The notes below the pieces were generated by a model, which ran no database searches, had not been told where the DNA came from, and saw only the letters and a list, made by a program, of their open reading frames with translations. Source: Phyllobacterium pellucidum (GTDB lineage Bacteria; Pseudomonadota; Alphaproteobacteria; Rhizobiales; Rhizobiaceae). From it: a stretch of 64,000 nucleotides of DNA. The translations under genes and the position numbers were made by a program. The stretch spans positions 1 through 64,000 of the forward strand of contig NZ_JABUMX010000003.1 of NCBI RefSeq assembly GCF_013327855.1. The letters are read 5' to 3'. Shown here piece by piece: positions 10,301 to 20,028 of the stretch (positions are counted from its first letter, which is position 1; each line of letters begins with the position of its first letter).

Positions 10301-12616
10301 CTAGAGTGGAACGCCAGCTCGCTCTGCGTACTTCGTAAGAAAATTGCGCAACGTGCCGGTCTCGCCGTGATTGTCGATCGCGTCCTTGAGCTGGGCGCTA
10401 AGTTCGCCAACGTCCAGTGAGCCGAGCATGGCTTTGACAGGACCGATCGCGGCCGGCGACATTGAAATGGAACGATAGCCGAGCCCGATCAACGCCATGG
10501 ATGACAAGGGCTTGCCCGCCATTTCACCGCAAAGCGTCACACTCGTATTGTTGCGCTCGCCCGCCTCGGCGATCTGGCGCAGCACCCTCAGGAACGGCAC
10601 CGAGAGATTGTCGAAGCGATTGTTGATGATCGAATTGCCCCGGTCGACCGCCATGACGAACTGGAAGAGGTCGTTGGAGCCGACTGATACGAAATCGACT
10701 TCGGCCATCAATTCGTCGAGCTGCCACAGCAGCGACGGCACCTCGACCATGGCTCCGATCTTGACGCGGGTCGGCAGATCATAGGCAAAGCGCGACAGGT
10801 GCTGGACCTCGCGGTTGATCAGTTCGCTGGCCTTGCGCACTTCTTGCACTTCCGTGACCATCGGCAGCATCAGGCGCAATTCGCGGCCGCCGGCGGCCTT
10901 GAGCAGGGCGCGTACCTGTGTGCGTAGAAGGCCAGGCCGATCGAGCGTGAGGCGCAAAGCCCGCCAGCCCATCGCCGGATTTTCTTCGTTTACGTTGCTG
11001 CGGAAGTAGGGGAGCACCTTGTCGCCGCCAATATCGAGCGTACGGAAGGTGACCGGCCGGTCGCCGGCGGCTTCGAGCACGGACCGATAGAGCCGCTCCT
11101 GCTGTTCTGCGCGCGGGAAGGTCGATGCAATCATGAACTGGAGCTCGGTCCTGAAGAGGCCAATGCCCGCCGCCCCGGCTTCGGCAAGCTGCGGAAGATC
11201 CACCAAAAGGCCGGCATTCATCAACAGCTTGATCGCGATGCCATCCTTGGTAATCGACGGCTTGTCGCGCGATTCGCGATAGAGGGCCTGGCGCTTGGCG
11301 CGGAACCGCACCTTCTCCGAATAGGCAGCCTCAAGTTCCGATTGCGGCCGCAGATGCACGCGCCCGTCATCGCCGTCGACGATCACGGCATCGTTGTTTT
11401 CCGCCATGGAAACGACGCCCTTGACCTGGCCCGCTACCGGAATGCCCATGGCGCGCGCCACGATGACCACGTGGCTGGTCGCCGCCCCGTCTTCGAGCAC
11501 AAGTCCGCGCAGGCGTTCACGCGGATAGTCGAGAAGCTCCGCAGCGCCCATCGAGCGCGCGATTATGATCGCGTCCTTCGCCAGCGTTCCAGCCATGGTC
11601 TTGACATCGCGCCCCATCAGCTGGCGCAGCAGCCGATTGGCAAGGTCGTCGAAATCGCTCAGCCGCTCGCGCATATAGGGGTCGGTCAGATGCATCATGC
11701 GGGCGCGCGTATCGCTCTGCACCTTCTCGACTGCGGCTTCCGCAGTCAGGCCGTTGCGGATCGCCTCCTCAAGGCGCCGCACCCAGCCGGTATCGTGAGC
11801 AAACATGCGATAGGCCTCAAGCACCTCCCGGTGCTCGCCTTCGAACGCCACGTCACGCCGCGACAGCATGTCGTCGATGGAAATACGCAAGGACCCAAGC
11901 GAGCTCTCGAGCCTGTCGATTTCGGCATTGATGTCTTCGTTGAAGAGGTTGGTTACGACGATGCGCGGCTCGTGCAGCACGACGTGCCCGAGACCAACCC
12001 CATCGTTGAACGCGCTGCCGCTGAAGCTCATCGGCTTGCCAAGGTCGAGTTCGACACCGGGCCGTGCGATGCGGGGGATATCGCCGGCCGCAACCATTTC
12101 GGCAAGCACCATGGCCGTAGTCTCGAGCGCCTCGACCTCATCCTCGCGGTAGACGCGCTTGGTGCGGTTCTGAACGACGAGAACGCCGAGCGTGCGCCCT
12201 GCCCTCAGGATCGGCACGCCAAGGAAGGAGTTGTAAATTTCTTCTCCCGTTTCCGGCAGATACGCGAAGGCCGGATGCGCTTGCGCATCGGTCAGGTTGA
12301 GCGGTCGCGCGCTTGCAGCGATCGTGCCGACTAGACCCTGACCAAGGCGCAGTTGCGCCAGGTGGACGGCCGACGGGTTGAGACCTTCGGTTGCGTATAG
12401 TTCGAGGACCCCATCGGAGCGCAGCACGTAGAATGAGCACACTTCCGCGACCATGTTCTGCGCGATTTCGCGAACAATGCGGTCGAGCCTCTCCTGCGGC
12501 TCAAGAGCCTCCGCCATCAGTTCGCGGAGGCGCTTCAGCATCACACGAGGGCCACTTATCGGGTCGCGTGTAGGCACCGGATGCCTTTCTCCCATTGTCA
12601 ATTGTGGCAAGGCCAC
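10301..12616 (-). CDS. ptsP: Phosphoenolpyruvate-protein phosphotransferase PtsP (enzyme I-Ntr)
   Basis: A 771-residue enzyme I of the nitrogen phosphotransfer system, moving phosphate from PEP to NPr and then EIIA-Ntr, which signals nitrogen and carbon status instead of moving sugars. An N-terminal GAF domain (about 35-175), absent from sugar-PTS enzyme I, is followed by the enzyme I N-terminal domain, the swivelling His domain with the TSH motif (H382), and the PEP-binding C-terminal barrel. I place the start at the GTG, because a GAGG ribosome site lies just upstream; the ATG seven codons later has none. It is downstream of lysC (70-bp gap) and upstream of prfA. Confidence 0.96.
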   Translation of the reverse strand: MALPQLTMGERHPVPTRDPISGPRVMLKRLRELMAEALEPQERLDRIVREIAQNMVAEVCSFYVLRSDGVLELYATEGLNPSAVHLAQLRLGQGLVGTIAASARPLNLTDAQAHPAFAYLPETGEEIYNSFLGVPILRAGRTLGVLVVQNRTKRVYREDEVEALETTAMVLAEMVAAGDIPRIARPGVELDLGKPMSFSGSAFNDGVGLGHVVLHEPRIVVTNLFNEDINAEIDRLESSLGSLRISIDDMLSRRDVAFEGEHREVLEAYRMFAHDTGWVRRLEEAIRNGLTAEAAVEKVQSDTRARMMHLTDPYMRERLSDFDDLANRLLRQLMGRDVKTMAGTLAKDAIIIARSMGAAELLDYPRERLRGLVLEDGAATSHVVIVARAMGIPVAGQVKGVVSMAENNDAVIVDGDDGRVHLRPQSELEAAYSEKVRFRAKRQALYRESRDKPSITKDGIAIKLLMNAGLLVDLPQLAEAGAAGIGLFRTELQFMIASTFPRAEQQERLYRSVLEAAGDRPVTFRTLDIGGDKVLPYFRSNVNEENPAMGWRALRLTLDRPGLLRTQVRALLKAAGGRELRLMLPMVTEVQEVRKASELINREVQHLSRFAYDLPTRVKIGAMVEVPSLLWQLDELMAEVDFVSVGSNDLFQFVMAVDRGNSIINNRFDNLSVPFLRVLRQIAEAGERNNTSVTLCGEMAGKPLSSMALIGLGYRSISMSPAAIGPVKAMLGSLDVGELSAQLKDAIDNHGETGTLRNFLTKYAERAGVPL

Positions 12617-12686
12617 CGGGACCTCACCAAATCAGTCGATCCATCATGTCAGTCGGCACGAACGCCGACAAACAGAATCTCGCTCG

Positions 12687-13940
12687 TTAATGCTTATCGA
12701 GACCGTACACAGAATGCAAAGTGCGTACGGCGAGTTCCGCGTATGGTCCATCGATCAGGATCGAGATCTTGATCTCGGAAGTCGTGATGGCGCGGATGTT
12801 GATTCCCTTGTCTGCAAGGGCGCGGAACGCCGTGGCAGCGACGCCCGCATGGCTGCGCATGCCGATGCCGATGACGGAAACCTTGACCATGCCGGCTTCG
12901 GACTGAATCACGTCGAAACCGACATCCTGCTTGACCTTCTCGAGAACAACGAGGGCCTTGTCGAGATCGCCGGTCGGGACCGTGAACGTCATGTCGGTCT
13001 TCGACCCGTCCTCGGAAATGTTCTGAACGATCATGTCGACATTGATGTGCGCTTCGGCGAGCGGGCCGAAGATGCCGGCGGAAATGCCGGGGCGGTCAGC
13101 AACACGCCGCAACGAAATCTGGGCCTCGTCCTTGGCGTAGGCAATTCCTGTGACAACCTGCTGTTCCACGATTTCTTCCTCGTCGCAAATAAGTGTTCCG
13201 GGCGGATTGATCAGATCGCCCATGCCCGGTGCATCGGGATCCTCGAAGCTGGATCTGACAAATGTGCGCACTTTGTGCACCATGGCAAGCTCGACCGAAC
13301 GGACCTGCAGCACCTTGGCGCCGAGCGAGGCCATTTCGAGCATTTCTTCAAACGAAATGCGCGAAAGCCGGCGCGCCTTGGGCTCGACGCGCGGGTCGGT
13401 CGTATAGACGCCGTCGACGTCCGTATAGATGTCGCAGCGGTCGGCCTTGACCGCGGCGGCGATGGCGACGGCGCTCGTATCGGAACCGCCTCGCCCGAGT
13501 GTCGCTATGCGGTTGTCCGGACCGATGCCCTGGAACCCCGCGATCACCGCGACCTGGCCTTCCTGGAAGCGCTCGATCAGAAAGGAGCCGTCGATGTCGA
13601 CGATGCGGGCCGCACCATGCGCATTGTCGGTCTTGATCGGTATCTGCCAGCCTTGCCAGGAGCGGGCATGGATACCCATTGATTGCAGAGCGATGGCAAG
13701 GAGCCCGGATGTGACCTGTTCGCCCGAGGCTACGATGGCGTCATACTCGCGGGCGTCATGCATCGGCGACGTCTGCCTCGTCCAGCCCACGAGCTCATTG
13801 GTCTTTCCGGCCATTGCCGAGACGACGACGGCAACCTCGTGCCCAGCGTCGACCTCGCGTTTGACATGCCTGGCCACATTGCGGATGCGGTCAATATCGG
13901 CCACCGAAGTGCCGCCGAATTTCATCACGATGCGTGCCAT
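12687..13940 (-). CDS. lysC: Aspartate kinase
   Basis: A 417-residue kinase forming aspartyl phosphate, the first step to lysine, threonine, methionine and diaminopimelate. The N-terminus carries the KFGGTS motif (residues 7-12 in the chosen frame) and the C-terminal part carries tandem ACT domains for feedback control by lysine and threonine. The open frame extends another 85 codons upstream, but I start at the ATG directly before ARIVMKFGGTS; the longer version would run over the vapB promoter and resembles nothing. It reads divergently from vapBC. lysA, for the last lysine step, is elsewhere in the window. Confidence 0.97.
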   Translation of the reverse strand: MARIVMKFGGTSVADIDRIRNVARHVKREVDAGHEVAVVVSAMAGKTNELVGWTRQTSPMHDAREYDAIVASGEQVTSGLLAIALQSMGIHARSWQGWQIPIKTDNAHGAARIVDIDGSFLIERFQEGQVAVIAGFQGIGPDNRIATLGRGGSDTSAVAIAAAVKADRCDIYTDVDGVYTTDPRVEPKARRLSRISFEEMLEMASLGAKVLQVRSVELAMVHKVRTFVRSSFEDPDAPGMGDLINPPGTLICDEEEIVEQQVVTGIAYAKDEAQISLRRVADRPGISAGIFGPLAEAHINVDMIVQNISEDGSKTDMTFTVPTGDLDKALVVLEKVKQDVGFDVIQSEAGMVKVSVIGIGMRSHAGVAATAFRALADKGINIRAITTSEIKISILIDGPYAELAVRTLHSVYGLDKH

Positions 13941-14127
13941 GGAAATTACCGTTCTGGAAAGGCCTGAAAACTGGGTCGGAAAAGAGTCGTTTGAAATGAA
14001 CTGGCTCTTTGCCAAATGAATGCGGCCTCCCATAACGAAATTATCCGCCGACTGCAAGAATGCGAACAGATTTGCCGGGGTGAAATCGGGTGTGTGCCGC
14101 CCATGTTGAAAATGCCGGCTGATGGGC

Positions 14128-14147
14128 GTATATACTATTGCATATAC
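14128..14147 (+). promoter_or_regulatory. vapBC operator/promoter palindrome
   Basis: GTATAT (14128-14133) and ATATAC (14142-14147) form a perfect 6-bp inverted repeat with an 8-base centre, ending 16 bases before the vapB start. Two TATACT hexamers inside it (14131-14136 and 14143-14148) can serve as -10 boxes, so a bound VapB-VapC complex would cover the promoter. Autoregulation through such a palindrome is typical for this family. Confidence 0.6.
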
Positions 14148-14163
14148 TTTGAGAGGCAGAGAG

Positions 14164-14433
14164 ATGACCGAAGTGCGCATTGCCAAGCTTTTCAAGAACG
14201 GCGCGAGCCAGGCCGTACGGTTGCCGGCTGATTTTCGCTTCGATGGCGACGAAGTCTACGTTTCCCGTGATGACCGCACGGGAGACGTCATTCTTTCGAC
14301 GCGGCCAGGAGCCCGCGTCTGGGCCGACTTCTTCGAGTTGAGGAACTCCGTCGAAGTCCCTGATGATTTTATGGGCGAGCGCCCCATGAATGCATTACCG
14401 GTGGAGCGTAGCTTCTTTGACGAAAACGATTGA
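14164..14433 (+). CDS. vapB: VapB-type antitoxin (AbrB/MazE-like DNA-binding)
   Basis: An 89-residue antitoxin. The N-terminal half (EVRIAKLFKNGASQAVRLPADFRF) is the swapped-hairpin AbrB/MazE DNA-binding fold common to VapB proteins; the C-terminal half (about 55-89) contains Trp, Phe and acidic residues and should wrap the toxin. I start at the ATG after GAGAGGCAGAG, because an earlier in-frame ATG would lie within the operator palindrome. It is followed after 38 bases by vapC. Confidence 0.88.
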   Translation: MTEVRIAKLFKNGASQAVRLPADFRFDGDEVYVSRDDRTGDVILSTRPGARVWADFFELRNSVEVPDDFMGERPMNALPVERSFFDEND

Positions 14434-14471
14434 CTTAACCAATTAGTGATATTTCGAAGGCTAGGCGCTCC

Positions 14472-14885
14472 ATGCTCCATATGTTGGATACAGATATTGC
14501 GAGCTACATCATCAAGGGTCGCTCGCCGAAAATCGATGAAAAGCTCTCAGAATTGCAGCCTTCCGATGTCTGCGTCTCTGCCATCACGAAAGCGGAGCTG
14601 CTTGACGGCCTGAAACGGATACCTGAAAACCATCGTCTTCATGGTGAGATTTCGCGATTTTTCCAGATTGTTCGCGTCCTGGCCTGGGATGCGGTTGCCG
14701 CTGAATATTATGCCGGCATTCGTCATCAGCTTGTGTCGACCGGTCAGCCGATTGGCGAACTCGATATGATGATCGCTGCACACTCGATCTCTGTTGGCGC
14801 CGTTCTTGTGAGCAACAATACGCGGCACTATCAAAGGATCAGTGGCGGCCTGGCCCTCGCAAACTGGGCTCAATCGGAAGTCTGA
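14472..14885 (+). CDS. vapC: VapC-type PIN-domain toxin ribonuclease
   Basis: A 137-residue PIN-domain protein, expected to cleave RNA (often tRNA in this family) when not bound by VapB. The metal-binding acidic residues are present: D6, E42 and D98, with N115/N116 at the fourth position. Length is normal and no residue is missing, so the toxin looks intact. A second ATG three codons downstream is an alternative start. The pair sits between lysC and ubiG, which I expect to be neighbours in related genomes, suggesting acquisition as a unit. Confidence 0.9.
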   Translation: MLHMLDTDIASYIIKGRSPKIDEKLSELQPSDVCVSAITKAELLDGLKRIPENHRLHGEISRFFQIVRVLAWDAVAAEYYAGIRHQLVSTGQPIGELDMMIAAHSISVGAVLVSNNTRHYQRISGGLALANWAQSEV

Positions 14886-14953
14886 GCAAGCATTGCGCCT
14901 TGACATTGCCTCCCGGAACAGGCCACTCGAAAACAGTCAAAGAGGATGAGGCC

Positions 14954-15697
14954 ATGGCGACAACCGAGCGCACTTCAATCGATGCCGCAGAAGTCGAGCG
15001 GTTTTCTCGCATGGCAGCCGAGTGGTGGAACCCGCAGGGCAAATTCCGCCCGCTGCACAAGTTCAATCCAACCCGCCTTGCCTACATCAAGGAAAAGGTC
15101 TGCGGCCATTATGGTATCGACCCTCATACGCCGATGCCGTTTTCCCGCCTGCGCATTCTTGATATCGGCTGCGGCGGCGGACTTCTGTGCGAGCCCATGG
15201 CGCGGCTCGGCGCAACGGTTGTCGGCGCTGACGCGGGCGAGACCAATATCGAGGTCGCCAAAATCCACGCCGCCCAAAGCGGCCTTGTCATCGATTATCG
15301 GGCGACAACGGCAGAAGCCCTGGCGGAGGCCGGCGAACAGTTCGACATCGTCCTCAATATGGAAGTGGTCGAGCACGTCGCCGATGTCGAACTCTACATG
15401 TCGGCCTGCGCGCAGATGGTAAAGCCCGGCGGACTGACCTTCGTTGCCACCATCAACCGGACATTGAAGGCGCTGGGGCTCGCAATATTTGGAGCCGAGT
15501 ATGTCTTGCGGTGGTTGCCGCGTGGAACCCACCAATATGAAAAGCTCGTTCGCCCGGAAGAACTCGAAGCCGCGCTGCGGCAATCCGGATTGGAAGTCGT
15601 CGAGAAGATAGGCGTATCTTACAGTCCGCTCAGCGATAGCTGGAACCGCTCCCGCGATACCGACGTCAACTATATGGTGCTGGCTACGCGGCCTTAG
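14954..15697 (+). CDS. ubiG: Ubiquinone biosynthesis O-methyltransferase UbiG
   Basis: A 247-residue SAM-dependent methyltransferase that does both O-methylations of the ubiquinone ring. The hallmark N-terminal segment ([24 protein letters not shown]) and the SAM loop [11 protein letters not shown] are present, followed by the conserved MEVVEHV segment. I start at the ATG preceded by GAGGATGAGG; a TTG 18 codons earlier has no support. Its last 14 bases overlap the end of the convergent EamA gene. Confidence 0.96.
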   Translation: MATTERTSIDAAEVERFSRMAAEWWNPQGKFRPLHKFNPTRLAYIKEKVCGHYGIDPHTPMPFSRLRILDIGCGGGLLCEPMARLGATVVGADAGETNIEVAKIHAAQSGLVIDYRATTAEALAEAGEQFDIVLNMEVVEHVADVELYMSACAQMVKPGGLTFVATINRTLKALGLAIFGAEYVLRWLPRGTHQYEKLVRPEELEAALRQSGLEVVEKIGVSYSPLSDSWNRSRDTDVNYMVLATRP

Positions 15698-16598
15698 TTG
15701 CCACCAGCGCCTTGGCTTCCATGCGCTGGGCCTTCGTCGTCATCAGCACGCCGATTGTGATGATGAGGGCCCCTCCCCAGGTTGCAAGCTGGTAGATTTC
15801 GCCGAGAAATAACGTCCCGGCAAGCAGCGCAACTGCCGCGCCCACATAGCCGATCTGGCTGAGATAGACCGGGCCGCCCACCGCCTGCAGCCGAAAGTAC
15901 AGCGCGAACATGCAGGCAGAAGCCACCACTTGCGCGACAACAAGCCAAGGAATGCCGCGAAGCGGCGCAACCGGAAAGCCGCCCGTCAAATATAAAATGA
16001 TCGGGATCAGGAGCAAGGCCGTCATAAGGTGACTGCCGCCTGCAAGCTCGGTCGGATCGGCGCCCGCCGGCCAGTCGATCGTGCGGTAGACGTTGCCGAG
16101 CGCCAGCAGAACCGGAATAAGCAAACCGATGGCAACCCAAAGCGGATCGGCAGGCTGACCGACCTGACCGCGGGTGAAGCCGACGATGACGGCGCCGATA
16201 AAGCCGACAAAAATGCCGAGGAGGCCGAGCGGACTTGGCCTGCGCAACTTCAACATGACAGAAAACAGCAAGGTGAAGACCGGCGACAGCGTGTACATGA
16301 TGCCGGTATAGCCGGATCCGAGATGCGGGATGGCCGAAAGCGTCATCAGGTTGGGAACGGCGTAGGAAACGAGCGCGGTGATAACGTAATAGCGCAGCAT
16401 GTGCGCATTGAGTTGCGGTCGCTTGCCCATGACGAGAAAGGCCGTCAGCAGCACGGTTCCGGCGCCGAGTGAAATGACGAATGCCCAGAGCGACGGCGCA
16501 ACACCTGCCACGAATGCGAGCTTGCCGAAAGGAAGCGTCAGCCCAAGGAAGGCGCCGGTGAGAACCAGCAGAACGGCAGCGGAGTTCAATAATTGCAT
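15684..16598 (-). CDS. EamA/DMT family transporter
   Basis: A 304-residue inner-membrane protein with ten predicted helices arranged as two EamA repeats of five, the pattern of drug/metabolite exporters. The substrate cannot be read from sequence. I use the ATG with AGGTGA upstream; the longer frame starts at a GTG within that ribosome site. It converges with ubiG, overlapping it by 14 bases. A second EamA protein is encoded at 41484-42368. Confidence 0.88.
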   Translation of the reverse strand: MQLLNSAAVLLVLTGAFLGLTLPFGKLAFVAGVAPSLWAFVISLGAGTVLLTAFLVMGKRPQLNAHMLRYYVITALVSYAVPNLMTLSAIPHLGSGYTGIMYTLSPVFTLLFSVMLKLRRPSPLGLLGIFVGFIGAVIVGFTRGQVGQPADPLWVAIGLLIPVLLALGNVYRTIDWPAGADPTELAGGSHLMTALLLIPIILYLTGGFPVAPLRGIPWLVVAQVVASACMFALYFRLQAVGGPVYLSQIGYVGAAVALLAGTLFLGEIYQLATWGGALIITIGVLMTTKAQRMEAKALVATKAA

Positions 16599-16658
16599 GG
16601 GGAGAATCACCTCGGTCCGGAGAGGTGAACCTTAGCCATTGGCATCAACGCAGCAAGA

Positions 16659-17072
16659 TCAATTGCGCTCTTCGGGAAAGACCGGAAGCGGCATCACGTC
16701 GACACCGTCATCGAGAAGCGACTTGACCTCCTCCTGGGAAGCTTCGCCATAAATGCCGCGCTTTTCCACCTCGCCAAAATGGATCTTGCGCGCCTCTTCG
16801 GCGAAGTCACTGCCGACATAATCGGCATTCTCGCGCACCTTTCTGGTCATTTCTTTGAGCTCGCTGACCATCTTGCTCATGGCAACGGCGACCTTCTCCT
16901 TCTGACGCCCGGTCGTCACCGATGGCGCCATCAGCGCTTTGCCGATGCTGTGCGAGCCGCAAGCCGGGCAGGCTACCAGTCCCTTCCCAACCTGGGAATC
17001 GAAGTCGTCATTGCTGCGGAACCACCCTTCGAATTCATGGTCGTGCTCGCAATGGAGCGAAAACCGGATCAT
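16659..17072 (-). CDS. DUF1178 zinc-ribbon-like protein
   Basis: A 137-residue protein of unknown function. The N-terminal part has one early Cys (C8) in a His-rich stretch and a later CPAC pair (about 35-38), which suggests a small metal-binding ribbon; the middle is a charged helix. The family is widespread in Proteobacteria. Its start overlaps the stop of the nitrilase-family gene in ATGA, so the two are coupled, and grxC precedes both. The linkage hints at a thiol-related role, but that is inference. Confidence 0.88.
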   Translation of the reverse strand: MIRFSLHCEHDHEFEGWFRSNDDFDSQVGKGLVACPACGSHSIGKALMAPSVTTGRQKEKVAVAMSKMVSELKEMTRKVRENADYVGSDFAEEARKIHFGEVEKRGIYGEASQEEVKSLLDDGVDVMPLPVFPEERN

Positions 17073-17935
17073 GATGCGACGTCGAGCCTTGTCTTTTCGC
17101 CGTCATTTTCGACGATCAATCCGAACGGACGCGCATTCTTGAGGTTCGGTACCTTCGCACGCGCGGCGGCGCTGAGTGCCGGATCGATATCGGCGACAAT
17201 GATCGCGGGATCGGCGTGGGCAGCCTCTGCAAGAACTTCACCCCAGGGAGCGACGATCAGCGAGTGACCGAAGGTCTCGCGCCCGTCTTCATGCACGCCG
17301 CCCTGGGCAGCCGAGATCATGAAGGCGCCGTTTTCAATCGCCCGGGCCCGTTGCAGCACATGCCAGTGCGCCTCACCGGTCTGCCGGGTAAAGGCGGCCG
17401 GAGCCGATATAACCGAGGCACCGGCAAGCGCCTGGGCGCGGAAAAGCTGCGGGAAACGCACGTCGTAGCAGATGGCGAGCCCGAGGCGCGCAAACGGCAG
17501 ATCGATAACGACGGTATCAGCGCCGGGCGCATAGACGGCAGATTCGCGCCAGCTTTCGCCATTGTCGAGATCAACGTCGAACATGTGGATTTTGTCGTAG
17601 CGTGTCAGGATCTTGCCGTCTGGACCGAATACGAATGCGCGGTTGGCAATCTTGCCGTCATCACGGGCGATCGCCGTCGACCCGATGTGAAGATGGATGC
17701 CATGTTTCGCGGCAAGCGCAGAGGCAGTTCGCACGATGACATCGTCTGCTTCGCCCTTGAGCACGCTTGCCAGCGCCTTGCGGTCCCGCTGCAAGGCACC
17801 GGTCATTTCCGGCGTCTGCACGTAGACAGCGCCTTTGCCGGCCGCATCCGCCACATATTCGGCAAGGTCAGCGGCATTGCGCTCTGGATCGACGCCGGAG
17901 CGCATCTGGATGGCGGCTGCACGAAATGACGTCAT
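17069..17935 (-). CDS. Carbon-nitrogen hydrolase (Nit1-like amidase)
   Basis: A 288-residue nitrilase-superfamily amidase with the full catalytic triad E43, K115 and C156 (in LAICYDVRFPQLF). This sequence pattern is closest to the Nit1 branch, whose known member removes amide from deaminated glutathione, a damage-repair reaction. Its position 10 bases after the glutaredoxin gene fits glutathione chemistry, though the exact substrate is inference. AGGATGATCC upstream of the ATG provides the ribosome site. Confidence 0.92.
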   Translation of the reverse strand: MTSFRAAAIQMRSGVDPERNAADLAEYVADAAGKGAVYVQTPEMTGALQRDRKALASVLKGEADDVIVRTASALAAKHGIHLHIGSTAIARDDGKIANRAFVFGPDGKILTRYDKIHMFDVDLDNGESWRESAVYAPGADTVVIDLPFARLGLAICYDVRFPQLFRAQALAGASVISAPAAFTRQTGEAHWHVLQRARAIENGAFMISAAQGGVHEDGRETFGHSLIVAPWGEVLAEAAHADPAIIVADIDPALSAAARAKVPNLKNARPFGLIVENDGEKTRLDVAS

Positions 17936-17945
17936 TGGATCATCC

Positions 17946-18215
17946 TCAAGCGAGTTCGCCGGTCTTCAACAGTGTGTCGAGCCGGCCCTGGTTTTCAAGC
18001 GCATAGAGATCATCGCATCCGCCGACATGTGTCTCGCCGATGAAAATTTGCGGGAATGTCGTGCGGCCATTGGCGCGCGCCAGCATATCCTGACGGGCCG
18101 ACGGCTCGAGGCTTGCATTGTGCTCGACGAAGGCGACGCCTTTCTCCGCAAGGAGGCTCTTGGCCGCCGTGCAATAGCCGCAACCATTGCGCGTATAGAT
18201 TGTTACATCAACCAT
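17946..18215 (-). CDS. grxC: Glutaredoxin 3 (GrxC type)
   Basis: An 89-residue dithiol glutaredoxin that reduces disulfides with glutathione in the cytoplasm. The active site is C12-G-Y-C15 and the glutathione-binding segments (TFPQIFIGETHVGGCDDL) are present. It is first in the tight run grxC, nitrilase-family amidase, DUF1178, and follows comF after 77 bases. Confidence 0.95.
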   Translation of the reverse strand: MVDVTIYTRNGCGYCTAAKSLLAEKGVAFVEHNASLEPSARQDMLARANGRTTFPQIFIGETHVGGCDDLYALENQGRLDTLLKTGELA

Positions 18216-18292
18216 TCGAATACTCCACGTTGCTCCCTATATAGGCATGAAAAATCAACGCGGAAAGACCTGAACTTTGCGACATCTCGCCG

Positions 18293-19072
18293 TCAGATGG
18301 GCAATTCTTTTGCAAGCGCACGGCTGAAAGTGAGAACATCGACCCTTGACGCACCCCCGCGCAGCAATGCGCGTGACGCAGCCTTGACGGTGGCCCCGGT
18401 TGTATAGACGTCGTCGATGAGAAGCACGCGGCGGCCCCGGACCTTGATTTCTTGTGCCTCCGGCACCTTGAAAGCGCCGCTCATGTTGAGCCTGCGCGCA
18501 TTCGAGCCGAGACCGACCTGCTGGCGCGTGCGTTTCACACGTTTGAGCGCATCAGGATCGAAGGTCTTGCCGGCAAGACGCGCAACATGCCGGGCGAGTT
18601 CGGCCGATTGATTGAAGCGGCGAAACCAGAAGCGCCGTGCGTGGAGCGGTACCGGCACGATAATATCGCAACCGTCAAGCAGTTCGGTGCCAGCGCGCAG
18701 CATCCAGAGAGCCATCCATGGTCCAAGATCGGTTCGGTCATTATATTTCAGCCCCTGCACCATCTCGGCTACAACGCCCTCATGCACGGCTACCGAACGG
18801 GCGCGCTCGAAAGGCGGCGGATCGGCGATTGCTTCGGCGGAGAGGATTTCGGCGCCAAGATCGTGGCTGAATGGCGTCCCGAGAACGGGACAATACGGCT
18901 TCTCGATAAAGCGAACCTTGGCCCAGCATGCACCGCAAAGACTGCCGGGCTCCGCGACAAGCCGCTCGCAGCCCGAACACACCGGCGGAAACAACAGCGT
19001 GGCAAACTGGCGTGTCAGCCCTTTCGCAAGTCCATGCGCCGTCTCCTTCAAGGTTTCCGCTCGGGTTTTCAT
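18293..19072 (-). CDS. comF: ComF family protein (phosphoribosyltransferase-like)
   Basis: A 259-residue protein with an N-terminal four-cysteine zinc motif (PPVCSGC ... LCGAC) and a C-terminal type I phosphoribosyltransferase fold carrying the PRPP loop VLLIDDVYTTGAT. In naturally competent bacteria ComF helps bring in single-stranded DNA; in Rhizobiales its role is not clear. The frame extends five codons to a TTG, but the ATG is the more usual choice. It diverges from the methyltransferase gene with a 62-bp gap. Confidence 0.9.
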   Translation of the reverse strand: MKTRAETLKETAHGLAKGLTRQFATLLFPPVCSGCERLVAEPGSLCGACWAKVRFIEKPYCPVLGTPFSHDLGAEILSAEAIADPPPFERARSVAVHEGVVAEMVQGLKYNDRTDLGPWMALWMLRAGTELLDGCDIIVPVPLHARRFWFRRFNQSAELARHVARLAGKTFDPDALKRVKRTRQQVGLGSNARRLNMSGAFKVPEAQEIKVRGRRVLLIDDVYTTGATVKAASRALLRGGASRVDVLTFSRALAKELPI

Positions 19073-19134
19073 TGCAATTCGTTCCAAGGCGACGCATCTA
19101 CCCGTTGACTATACATTTATCAGAGAAATTCGGA

Positions 19135-20025
19135 ATGGAACGGCATCAGGTTTTCGATCGGGCATTGTTGCTGAAACGGCGCCTGCGGGCGTTGCGCCAA
19201 CACGGCAGCTCCGCCGATTTTCTGCTCGGGCGGGCAGCCGATGATCTCGAAGAACGTCTTTCGGCAGTCGAGCGCCGCTTCGACGTGGCGGTCGATCTCG
19301 CTGGGCATAGCGGCCTCGGGGCGCAGGCTCTGCTGCGCTCGGGCAAGGTCGAGAGCATCTTCCGCGTTGAACACGATTCAAGCTTTCTTGATCGGTCGTT
19401 TCCCGGAGTTGTCGCCGACGAGGAGGCCTTGCCGCTCAAGGCCGGGTCCATAGACCTGATCATATCCCTGCTTTCGCTGCACCTGACCAACGATACGCCC
19501 GGCACGCTGCTGCAAATAAGGCGCGCCCTCAAACCCGACGGCCTCTTCCTTGGTGCCATGGCGGGTGAGAACACGCTTGGCGAACTGCGCGAATGCCTGC
19601 TCGCGGCCGAGAGTGAAATTTACGGCGGCGCATCCCCGCGCGTCGCGCCGTTTGCGGATGTGCGCGATGTCGGTGCACTGCTGCAGCGGGCCGGCTTCAC
19701 TTTGCCGGTCACCGATATCGAAACCTACACGGTCCGGTACGATACCGCGTTTCACCTGATGCGCGATTTGCGGGCCATGGGCATGCAGAACGTCCTTCTC
19801 GGGCGCTCGCGCAAGCCGATGTCGCGGCGCTTCTTCGCGCGCGTTGCGGAAATCTACGCGGAACGCTTCAGTGACCCGGACCGGCGCATAAGGGCGACAT
19901 TCTCGTTTATCTGGATGTCCGGGTGGGCGGCGCATGAGTCGCAGCAAAAGCCGCTGAAACCAGGCTCGGCCAAGGCCAAGCTCGCGGATTTTCTCACCAG
20001 CGTCGAAAACCTTAAGAAGAAATAG
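19135..20025 (+). CDS. Class I SAM-dependent methyltransferase
   Basis: A 296-residue protein of the BioC/NDUFAF5-like methyltransferase group. The SAM-binding motif is degenerate (DLAGHSGLGA instead of DxGxGxG), but the downstream segment (GSIDLIISLLSLHLTNDTPGTLLQIRRALKPDGLFLGA) is typical of the family. The mitochondrial relative NDUFAF5 hydroxylates a complex I subunit, so the real reaction may not be methylation. The upstream part of the open frame overlaps comF and is discarded; the start is the ATG before ERHQVFDRALL. Confidence 0.8.
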   Translation: MERHQVFDRALLLKRRLRALRQHGSSADFLLGRAADDLEERLSAVERRFDVAVDLAGHSGLGAQALLRSGKVESIFRVEHDSSFLDRSFPGVVADEEALPLKAGSIDLIISLLSLHLTNDTPGTLLQIRRALKPDGLFLGAMAGENTLGELRECLLAAESEIYGGASPRVAPFADVRDVGALLQRAGFTLPVTDIETYTVRYDTAFHLMRDLRAMGMQNVLLGRSRKPMSRRFFARVAEIYAERFSDPDRRIRATFSFIWMSGWAAHESQQKPLKPGSAKAKLADFLTSVENLKKK

Positions 20026-20028
20026 CGA

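Noticed and set aside
11342..12334. A 330-residue open frame opposite ptsP
   Set aside because: High G+C third positions keep the antisense frame open; the sense strand encodes a complete enzyme I-Ntr.
12617..13940. Search for a lysine riboswitch near lysC or lysA
   Set aside because: lysC is separated from vapB by only 223 bases with no recognisable lysine-riboswitch core, and lysA lies 9 bases after lptM, leaving no room for one.
13941..14195. An 85-codon N-terminal extension of lysC
   Set aside because: It would cover the vapBC operator and the vapB start, and aspartate kinases begin at the KFGGTS segment.
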